From Stieleria bergensis (GTDB lineage: Bacteria; Planctomycetota; Planctomycetia; Pirellulales; Pirellulaceae): a stretch of DNA of 64,000 bases. The position numbers and the translations under genes were made by a program. The stretch covers positions 404,089 to 468,088 of the forward strand of contig CP036272.1 in assembly GCA_007745635.1 (NCBI GenBank), in the 5' to 3' direction. Below, piece after piece: positions 9,107 to 15,833 of the stretch (within the stretch, counting starts at the first letter, position 1; each line of letters begins with the position of its first letter). The notes under the pieces were generated by a model, which saw only the letters and a program-made list of their open reading frames with translations, was not told the origin of the DNA and made no database searches.

Positions 9107-9862
9107 CTATTTGAGCCGGGAGTCGGAGCCGCTAACAAGGCGGTAGAAGACTTGGTTTTCGAAGCTTGCCCGTGTCTTTGGAAACTTATTCAGCTGAAAC
9201 TTGCCGATCAGTTTTCGTTTGGCCAAGTCACCCGCTTTCATGGTTTGGCCTGGCTTGAGTGTGATTTCAATCATCTCGCTGCTCTTAGGCTGACCGCCAA
9301 AACAGCAGGTTTGCAGGTCGCCGACGATGATGAACCGATTCAGCATGCCTGTGCCACTGGCTGGGTGGATGTAGCCTTTGACGAACACATCTTTGCCGTC
9401 CAGTTCAACGGAGGCTTCGGTGTACCGATCTGGCTCGCCATCGAATCGCAACATGTTGAAGCCAATTCGTTCGTAGCCTGCGGGGACCTCGGTGAGGTAG
9501 ACGTAGGTGTGGAAAGACGAGCCGGTCACCAGAATGGTGAGGTTCATCATCAGCGCGAAAAAAGCCAGCCCGCGACCACTGAATTCGTTGGGGTACTTTC
9601 GAATTGACCGCAGGGAGAACAGGGCCAGCACGATGCCCAAACCTGTGAGGGCAAGGACCGGCCACATGATCGACAGATAGCCTGCAAGCGAAAATGCGCC
9701 TAGGACGGTTGCCCAGATCGCACTGCGGCTGATTGCGCGATAGGGAAACTCGTTACTCGAATCAACGTTGGTGGATTCCGAGGCGAATGCGGTTTCTAGA
9801 TCGGCAAATGACGTTTGGTTCTCTGCGCTCATCGATGCTATATCAGGGTTCGTGCCCGCCAT
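9107..9862 (-). CDS. DUF4190-like membrane protein with DUF3299-like CCFG domain
   Basis: A 251-residue protein. After an acidic N-terminus (1-45) come two or three hydrophobic segments (about 48-85 and 98-114) in the arrangement of a DUF4190-type membrane domain. The C-terminal domain resembles the next gene downstream: KDVFVKGYIHPAS, FIIVGDLQTCCFGGQP (CCFG at 186-189) and a closing KLIGKFQLN strand. The two genes look like diverged paralogues whose membrane parts differ. It starts 19 bp after the stop of the CPFC protein gene, so these two are probably one operon. Function unknown; the shared CCFG and a periplasmic location are the main clues. Confidence 0.8.
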   Translation of the reverse strand: MAGTNPDIASMSAENQTSFADLETAFASESTNVDSSNEFPYRAISRSAIWATVLGAFSLAGYLSIMWPVLALTGLGIVLALFSLRSIRKYPNEFSGRGLAFFALMMNLTILVTGSSFHTYVYLTEVPAGYERIGFNMLRFDGEPDRYTEASVELDGKDVFVKGYIHPASGTGMLNRFIIVGDLQTCCFGGQPKSSEMIEITLKPGQTMKAGDLAKRKLIGKFQLNKFPKTRASFENQVFYRLVSGSDSRLK

Positions 9863-9881
9863 CGGGCCGTTGGCTTTGAGA

Positions 9882-11489
9882 TCAAGCTTTGGGGGGATCG
9901 AAGACGCGTCCTCCGGTCAGCACTAGGAAAATGCCGATGCAGAGTGACGCCAATCCCATGACCATTACGAGCGTAAGATTCCAAGGGTTCAGCTGGTTTG
10001 GCAAAATTCGTGAACCCAGCAATTTGGCACCTGGGATGCTAGCAACGGTGGTCAATTGGGGCGCATCATCGGAGTGGTTTCGCTTGGCGGTCGCATCGCC
10101 AGTCGCGACAAATGAAGCGTCGGCTACCTTGAGCGACGGGCCGTTGATCGGCAATCCGCCAATTGGGCGAGCCTTGTCGGACCGAGTGTCCGAAACGAGA
10201 GCTCGTTTGGATTTTTCGAAGCGTTCCTTGCGAGTGCGTGAGGCTTGGTCATCTTTGTCGTCACTTTTCGACCGGATTGGAATCGGGAAGAAAGCTTTTG
10301 AGCGCTGCACGGCGCCGGGGTCAATTTTCTCGAGTTCTTCGATGGCCTTTTGGGCTTCCGGCAATGGGCAGGCTCGCAGGTAATTGACCACGGGAACGCG
10401 GACCCAGTTTTTCTTTTCGTCAGCGTCTTTAAAGAGCTTGACCATGCGATTGACTTGGCTCCAGTCGTCCCACTTGGCTAGATCGGGAATCACCATATCA
10501 GCGAGCTCGGGTCGCTCAAGCACTGCGTGCAAGGATTCCACCAGTGCACTGCGTGGGATCACACCACCGTCGGTTCCATGGAAGCGAATCGCCATGATCG
10601 CCGCATAGGTTTCTTTGAACGGAGCTTTCTTGTTGGTGATGAACAGTTCGTTGATCAGCGGCAGGCCTTTTTCGCCCGCCAGTGTCAAGTAACAGGCGAT
10701 CAACGCATCGAGTCCACTGGAGACACTTTTGGTCGGCGTGCGCAGTTGGGCTTCCAGCATCGGCAGGTCGTCTTTGCTGCCGCAGATTCCCAGCATGGTG
10801 AAGTACAGCCGGCGACGGTCAGCGCCGATTTCAGGGTTCTGGACCCATTCCACCAGTCGGTCGTGGTCCATCTCTGCCCCTAGTTTCATCATTTCTTCGT
10901 AGGGCGTGGAGGCGAACTCGTCGTAGGCATCGCGGGAGATCAGGCGATCGTCGTTCTCAAGAAATTTGCGGAAGTAGCGCAAACGCGACAATGGATCCTC
11001 TTTCAAATTGATCGCACCGATGATGTATTTTTCAAAGTCTTCTGTCAGTGGCAGGCAGGACCACTGCAGTTCAGGTGGGTCGACCCCTGAAAGCAGGAAC
11101 CGGCGTCCGACTTTGACATCGCCGTAGTAGATTGCGTCAATGACTTGGTCCACCTTGACCAGTTCGCCACCGCGAAGCACCTGGTGGATCTTCATTTTGA
11201 CGATGCCGGTATCCAAGTTTCGCGTCAGTTGGCTATCAACCGACGAAGCAATCACCACCGCGTCCATGGTCAGAGATTGCTGACGAATGGTTTGCTGGAC
11301 AGATTCACAAAACGGGCAGGCCTGGGACACGGCAGGCAGCAGTGTCAACAAGATCCCCAGTGCGACGGCCAACCCGCGGCCAGCAATCCCACGCCAACAC
11401 AGGGCAGGCGCATTGCGATTGAGGCGTGGTAGACTGTAGCGGTCGCGATCGAGAGGGGCTTTGGGATGAGTTTGAGCGATGTAACTCAT
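9882..11489 (-). CDS. Exported CPFC-motif protein, unknown function
   Basis: A secreted or membrane-tethered protein of about 535 residues. A signal-type hydrophobic segment (RGLAVALGILLTLLPAVSQA) ends just before a CPFC motif, and a C-terminal hydrophobic segment (LTLVMVMGLASLCIGIFLVL) would anchor the tail. Between them are a beta-rich domain (VVIASSVDSQLTRN, VGRRFLLSGVDPPE) and a long helical, HEAT-like part. The frame extends to a TTG at 11522 with ATGs at 11507 and 11489; none has a good ribosome site, and 11489 was preferred since it starts nearest the signal peptide. The CxxC could be redox-active or bind metal. Proteins with this layout occur in planctomycetes but I know no tested function. 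It heads the run of Cys-motif genes. Confidence 0.8.
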   Translation of the reverse strand: MSYIAQTHPKAPLDRDRYSLPRLNRNAPALCWRGIAGRGLAVALGILLTLLPAVSQACPFCESVQQTIRQQSLTMDAVVIASSVDSQLTRNLDTGIVKMKIHQVLRGGELVKVDQVIDAIYYGDVKVGRRFLLSGVDPPELQWSCLPLTEDFEKYIIGAINLKEDPLSRLRYFRKFLENDDRLISRDAYDEFASTPYEEMMKLGAEMDHDRLVEWVQNPEIGADRRRLYFTMLGICGSKDDLPMLEAQLRTPTKSVSSGLDALIACYLTLAGEKGLPLINELFITNKKAPFKETYAAIMAIRFHGTDGGVIPRSALVESLHAVLERPELADMVIPDLAKWDDWSQVNRMVKLFKDADEKKNWVRVPVVNYLRACPLPEAQKAIEELEKIDPGAVQRSKAFFPIPIRSKSDDKDDQASRTRKERFEKSKRALVSDTRSDKARPIGGLPINGPSLKVADASFVATGDATAKRNHSDDAPQLTTVASIPGAKLLGSRILPNQLNPWNLTLVMVMGLASLCIGIFLVLTGGRVFDPPKA

Positions 11490-11930
11490 GCGTGGATCAA
11501 CTTGCATTCGAGGAGCTGCCAAAAAGATTGTGGGGGGGAGGCGATCGAATTCCCTCTATCATACGTTTCTCTTGGCCGAGAGGTAAGCCAGAAAGCGTTT
11601 CTCATCGAAATCGCCTCACGATCGGCTCAACCCGAACAGCCCGTTTTGCCGATACCACCCTAGACCAGGGAGATCTCCGGGTTTTGCGAGTCGTCCGTTG
11701 TGTGCGGATGGCCGTGAACGGCCCCCAAATCGCCGGCTAAGTTGACGCCGCGGTTACGAGCCGATTGGAAAAAAGCCTTCCTGTGTGCAGCTTGAACGCA
11801 GTCAAGCGTCATCAAGCACATCCATTTCATCGAACAATTTGTCGGTCACAGCTTATTCGCGCCAAGACAGCAGCAGTTTGTCGAGTGCTAGCGAATGGTC
11901 GTTGAGGCCGACATGAGGGGGAAAGCAGGA
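11490..11930. other. Divergent intergenic region
   Basis: The 441 bases between the minus-strand CPFC gene and the plus-strand small secreted protein hold no supported gene. Both promoters should lie here. I see no strong palindrome or repeat. Confidence 0.5.
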
Positions 11931-12254
11931 ATGCTTCGTCAATTGGTTTTTGTTGCCGCAGTCGCCTTTGCGGCTCTTGCTGTTTCCGGCGAAGCGTCGG
12001 CCGAGCAGCGTGCTTACGGACAAAATTGGGGTAGCAATAACCGCTACGTCGACTGGAATCGCTTTTACCACTATCCCTACGTTTACTACCCACAGAATTT
12101 TCAGGGACAGGAAGCGTATCGCAGTGCTGATAGCTTGTATCACCGCTATCGCCCTGAGATGCAGATTCCCGTCTACAACCGAAAGTGGCACAACTATTAT
12201 CCCAGTCCACGTCGCTTCCACTCCGGACACCACTTCATTTTGGATGTCTTTTAA
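11931..12254 (+). CDS. Small secreted Tyr-rich protein
   Basis: A 107-residue exported protein. The first 24 residues form a signal peptide (MLRQLVFVAAVAFAALAVSG, cleavage probably after the ASA at the end of the h-region). The mature part is rich in Tyr, Arg, His and Pro, with segments such as FYHYPYVYYPQNF and YHRYRPEMQIPVYN. I recall planctomycete proteins of this look being labelled calmodulin-binding protein, a name without experimental backing as far as I know. The ATG at 11931 was chosen over upstream ATGs because it starts the signal peptide and is preceded by an AGCAGGA string. It is single, 126 bp before the next gene. Role is unknown; a cell-envelope or surface component is plausible. 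Confidence 0.75.
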   Translation: MLRQLVFVAAVAFAALAVSGEASAEQRAYGQNWGSNNRYVDWNRFYHYPYVYYPQNFQGQEAYRSADSLYHRYRPEMQIPVYNRKWHNYYPSPRRFHSGHHFILDVF

Positions 12255-12380
12255 TCGGCATCCCGCCGATCGCTTGGTTCTTAGCTTGGCGTGACTGGGG
12301 CGATGAGCGGTGGCTAACAACGGAGCGTCGCTGCGCACTGTCGTGCTTCGACGCTCGTTCATTCCAGCAGCAGCCCGAGC

Positions 12381-14012
12381 ATGGTTCAGCCAAGTTTTCA
12401 GAGTTCCAAATATCGTGTGTTGCAGCGTCTGATCGACCGATCAGCCACGCCGATTTGGGCCATTGACCACACTGGCAAACTGGTATTTGTTTCCGCCGGG
12501 CTGGCAACGCAATTACAGTTGGACAGCGAGTCGCTGATTGGGCGTCTTGCGGTGGTGTCGGGGAAGTCACCGGCAGATCCACTGGATGCTTTGGTAGCCT
12601 CGCTGGCTGCGCCTGTCGGGATCGAACAAACCCGACAAGCTTGGTTGCAAGTCCAGCCCGCCAATCGCCAACGCTCTGGCAAGACAACGATCGAGACGCT
12701 GTTTTTGTATCTTGATCAGGCCGCCGTTAGCGATGCAGGATTCGGTGCATCTGGGCTCGCTGAACTCTCCAGCACCGGGCACTCGGCGACGGGCCAACCC
12801 GATGGTGATGTTCCTCCGGTTGGATTTCCAGCTCCAGCTGCTTTCTGGGAAAGTCATCGTCCGTTTGTTCTGGCGATTGGAGGTTTTAGCGCTGCGCCAC
12901 TTCCTGGTTTGGATGTCACTCTTGCCCGGCAATTGAGACAGCAGCTTGATGCGTGGAATCAGTTGCATCATGCGCTCTCGAATCAGCTTTGTCTCGGTCG
13001 TTCACGATCTGCCCAGCGATTGCGGCGCCAGATCGAATGGGCCGTCTCGCGACGCGCGGACCTGTTGATCTCTGCCCAGGCGGGTTGTCTGGAAGAAAGC
13101 ATTGCCCGTGATATCCAAGTTCAAAGCACAACGGACGAACCCTTTGTCACCATTGACGGTCCGTTGATGGATGCGGAGCTCTTGGATGCTTCCTTGACTC
13201 CTGCGCTGCATCATTTATTGGATGATCCGCAGCATTTGGCGACGGTGCTGGTAAGGGGACTGGACGAGACGCCTTTAGAAGCCCAGGCTCAGTTGTGGGA
13301 ACACTTGCGGCAATCAGGTGATCGATTGAGGTTGATCGCCCTGACTTCTCCCGATCCCAAGATGGCTGCTTCGGAGGATCCCGCCTTGGTCAATGATTCT
13401 GCGCTCAATACGTTCGATTCAGGGACAGGTTCTACTGATGCCATTGGGGTCTTGCCGAAAATTGCCGATCGTTTCTGTGGGCCAACGATTGTGATTCAGC
13501 CGCTTCAAGAACGCGTGGAGGATCTGCCGTTAATCGCGACGGCGATCCTGCAGCAGTTAAGGGTGGGCGGCGAATGCGATCTCGATCGGTTTTCCCAGGC
13601 CGCGATGGACGCGATGGTTCTGTATCCGTGGCCCAATAATTTTGTTGAACTGAAACAAGCGATCCAGCATGCGGCAAGCAAGGCGTCGGCCGCGAGCCGA
13701 AAGTCAGCCGCCGTTCGATCGATTCAGCCCGATCACTTTCCGCTGGCAATTCGATCTTATCGGCCGTCTGGCCACCCATCACCTGAAGTCTTGAAGATGG
13801 ATCTTGATCATGAAGTGGCTCGCTTTGAGGCTGCTTTGATCCTCAAGACGCTTGAGCAATCTGATGGCAATCGCGCCGAAGCAGCGCGACGACTAAGTAT
13901 CTCCAGGGCAAGGCTGCTTCGCAAACTGGAGACCATTGAGCAGACTCCAGCACTTCAAGCCAGTGATTGGTACCAAGGGCTGACATTTGATGGAGAGCAA
14001 AGTCGTGATTGA
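12381..14012 (+). CDS. Degenerate NtrC-type regulator (PAS, AAA-like, Fis HTH)
   Basis: A 543-residue protein built like a sigma-54 activator but lacking its machinery. An N-terminal PAS-like domain (about 15-75, ATPIWAIDHTGKLVFVSAG) is followed by a linker, an AAA-like core (about 205-445) and a Fis-type helix-turn-helix at the C-terminus (GNRAEAARRLSISRARLLRKL). The place of Walker A reads LISAQAGCLEESIARD (about 228-243), without the GxxGxGKE loop; Walker B is degraded (VRGLDETPLEAQ), and there is no GAFTGA loop for sigma-54 contact. It is therefore unlikely to hydrolyse ATP or remodel sigma-54 holoenzyme; a DNA-binding regulator is the likely role. The downstream small gene overlaps its last 23 bases. 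Confidence 0.83.
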   Translation: MVQPSFQSSKYRVLQRLIDRSATPIWAIDHTGKLVFVSAGLATQLQLDSESLIGRLAVVSGKSPADPLDALVASLAAPVGIEQTRQAWLQVQPANRQRSGKTTIETLFLYLDQAAVSDAGFGASGLAELSSTGHSATGQPDGDVPPVGFPAPAAFWESHRPFVLAIGGFSAAPLPGLDVTLARQLRQQLDAWNQLHHALSNQLCLGRSRSAQRLRRQIEWAVSRRADLLISAQAGCLEESIARDIQVQSTTDEPFVTIDGPLMDAELLDASLTPALHHLLDDPQHLATVLVRGLDETPLEAQAQLWEHLRQSGDRLRLIALTSPDPKMAASEDPALVNDSALNTFDSGTGSTDAIGVLPKIADRFCGPTIVIQPLQERVEDLPLIATAILQQLRVGGECDLDRFSQAAMDAMVLYPWPNNFVELKQAIQHAASKASAASRKSAAVRSIQPDHFPLAIRSYRPSGHPSPEVLKMDLDHEVARFEAALILKTLEQSDGNRAEAARRLSISRARLLRKLETIEQTPALQASDWYQGLTFDGEQSRD

Positions 14013-14448
14013 AGTTGCTGTGCTCGTTTGTGAACAGGGGCACCGCTGGAGCGATGCCGCAAAACGTTTTGCCAATCAACACCTTAAGCAGAACATCGCA
14101 AGTAACCTCTCGCTGGAGAGGCAATTGCTTTTTCAGATTCTTCCCGTCGATGCAACCGTCGTTGCTGCTGCCTTAGGTTGTTACCGTGACGCAGTCGTCG
14201 TTTGGGAAGTCAATGCAAAGAACGTTGACCGCCGGCTGTCAAACGTGGTTCACCTTCATCGCCATGCTGCGAATCGGCTGCAGTGGCTGGCAGTCGATGA
14301 TCCTTCGCGAAAGCTCTCTCAAGCTTTGCCGCACTTCATGAGCTTTGCGATTAGCGGCATCCTAACTCAGCCAATGCAAATGCAAACTGTCTTCAAGCTA
14401 ACAACGGCTCAGGTGGCACGAAACGCTCGTCTCAACACGCCTGTTTAA
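13990..14448 (+). CDS. Hypothetical protein overlapping the upstream regulator gene
   Basis: A 152-residue ORF that I do not recognise. It begins with ATG at 13990, inside the last codons of the NtrC-like gene, a 23-base overlap typical of translational coupling. The sequence is a plausible soluble alpha/beta protein (VVIEVAVLVCEQGHRW, DAVVVWEVNAKNVDRR), has no signal peptide, and its second half is helical with a segment PHFMSFAISGILTQPMQMQ. Codon use looks like the neighbours. Because it follows a regulator in the same transcript it could be a partner protein, but nothing in the sequence says so. It may also be a fast-evolving orphan. Confidence 0.62.
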   Translation: MESKVVIEVAVLVCEQGHRWSDAAKRFANQHLKQNIASNLSLERQLLFQILPVDATVVAAALGCYRDAVVVWEVNAKNVDRRLSNVVHLHRHAANRLQWLAVDDPSRKLSQALPHFMSFAISGILTQPMQMQTVFKLTTAQVARNARLNTPV

Positions 14449-14541
14449 TCGCGGCGTTGGTGGCTGTTGCTAGCAAATGCAGTGGCGAGTCTGCGTTGCT
14501 TTCAGAGAGCAGGGAATGCCTTGTGAACTATTTTTGAATGA

Positions 14542-14899
14542 CTCTGCAGAGGGGGTTTTTGGCGTCTGGCCGATAGGCTGGGGGAATTTAATCGAATTCC
14601 AAGCCCTGATGGTAGAGGTTTCTGTTGCGACCGGTTCGCAATTAGCCGGATAATCGGTTCCTACGATCTGTTGGTCGATTTGTCAGGCAACGTTCGGCGC
14701 ATAAAAAAGCCCCCGCAGGAATGGGGCAATATTCCTGCAGGGGACAGTTGACGACAAATGGGGCCGAATGGGGCAAATTCGGCCGATTCGCCGGTTACCT
14801 GACGAGTCAGGCAACGAGTGGAATTTTAGTGATTCCCGCATGTCTGTATGTAGGAACATTACTGCAATTGAAAAAAAATCATGAAGCCCCTCTGCAGAG
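14542..14899. ncRNA. Candidate structured RNA region
   Basis: This gap is rich in nested perfect inverted repeats. Outer arms CTCTGCAGAGGGG (14542-14554) and CCCCTCTGCAGAG (14887-14899) are exact complements. Inside lie GGAATT/AATTCC (14583-14600), a 12-pair hairpin at 14711-14743 with loop GGGGCAAT, an 8-pair hairpin GGCCGAAT/ATTCGGCC at 14762-14784 with loop GGGGCAA, and CCTGAC/GTCAGG at 14798-14811. GTCAGGCAACG occurs twice (14682 and 14806). I match it to no known RNA family (RNase P, tmRNA, 6S and SRP motifs are absent). Strand is open: the outer pairing works either way, but the hairpin plus T-run favours a minus-strand transcript ending near 14703. Confidence 0.35.
14703..14744 (-). 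terminator. Rho-independent terminator, minus orientation
   Basis: Read on the minus strand, a GC-rich stem (CCCC and GCAGGAAT paired with GGGG and ATTCCTGC, one bulged base, loop of 8) is followed by six T (A at 14703-14708 on the plus strand). No minus-strand gene lies upstream of it between 14744 and the plus-strand regulator gene, so it would end an antisense or small RNA transcript. Confidence 0.6.
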
Positions 14900-14970
14900 C
14901 GGACACCTAGGTCTTAATCCAGCTTGCTTTTCAAATCTCGCTTTTCAAACCTCGCTAAACAAGCCTTGCT

Positions 14971-15678
14971 ATGAAATCTATTTTGATTCTCGATGCGTTT
15001 CCGATTATCCGACAAGGGATTGCGGCGCTGTTTGTTGACCGTAGCGACTGGTTCGTGTTCGGTAGTGCTGGCAGTCTGCAACATGCCGAGCAATTGATGG
15101 AGGAGGCTCATCCAGATCTGATTTTATTGGGACTGAATCTCCCCGATGCTTCCGGCACGCATGCGATTACGCATTTAAGCATGAAGGCACCTCATTCCCG
15201 GATCGTTGCTTCCTCGCCCCGAAGCCATGATCGCTATTCCCAGCAATGTCTTGTTGCTGGAGCTCATGGGTATGTCAGCAAGACATCACTGCCGGATCAT
15301 TTCATCAAGACCATTGATGAAGTGGCGAACGAGCAAGTAGGAGATTTTGTAGATCAAATTGAGTTGCCTTCAAACAACGTCATTGGTCAATGTATCGAGT
15401 CGGCTCCACTGCCACATCCCGATCGACCTTGGGAGCATTATCAGAGTGACAAGGATGCGCCGGTCCGACCACTGGATGCGTTATCGGATCGCGAGCTGTT
15501 GGTTTTAGAGTTGATTGGATCCGGCCAGAGCACCGCCGAGATCTCTCGCTACATCGGTATCAAGCCAAAGACCGTAGACAGTTACCGTGAACGAATCAAG
15601 AAGAAGCTGTCATTGGAGTCAACGTCAGCGCTGACTCACTATGCGATTCGTTGGGTGATCGGCTTGGAGTCAATTTAG
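14971..15678 (+). CDS. LuxR/NarL-family regulator with pseudo-receiver
   Basis: A 235-residue protein with a response-regulator receiver fold (about 1-120) and a LuxR-type helix-turn-helix (about 170-215: LSDRELLVLELIGSGQSTAE, then the recognition helix with KTVDSYRERIKKKL). The phospho-acceptor position reads LLGLNLP, with Gly54 where Asp is expected, and the acidic pair near the N-terminus is reduced to one Asp (LDAFP). The conserved Lys is kept (YVSKTSL). It is therefore probably not switched by aspartyl phosphorylation, but may dimerise or respond to other input. It starts 71 bases after the structured region and ends at a hairpin terminator. The helix-turn-helix looks intact, so DNA binding is expected. 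Confidence 0.88.
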   Translation: MKSILILDAFPIIRQGIAALFVDRSDWFVFGSAGSLQHAEQLMEEAHPDLILLGLNLPDASGTHAITHLSMKAPHSRIVASSPRSHDRYSQQCLVAGAHGYVSKTSLPDHFIKTIDEVANEQVGDFVDQIELPSNNVIGQCIESAPLPHPDRPWEHYQSDKDAPVRPLDALSDRELLVLELIGSGQSTAEISRYIGIKPKTVDSYRERIKKKLSLESTSALTHYAIRWVIGLESI

Positions 15679-15731
15679 CCGTTGCGTCACTTCAGGAAAG
15701 CAACTCGTGTCCGATTCGCTGGTTGCACTGT

Positions 15732-15760
15732 CATTCCCAGGCATTGAGAGCCTGGGAATG
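15732..15760 (+). terminator. Hairpin after the LuxR-type regulator gene
   Basis: A perfect 11-pair stem, CATTCCCAGGC with GCCTGGGAATG around a 7-base loop, lies 53 bases after the stop. It is followed by a weak T-containing tail (GATCTTTCAT), so termination may be partial. Being symmetrical it could also act on the convergent POT transporter transcript. Confidence 0.55.
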
Positions 15761-15833
15761 GATCTTTCATCGCTGCGAGCCTGAGTGCGTGATCATCTGG
15801 CTCGAGCGTTATGGGCCCGTCTCGCCCAGCTGT

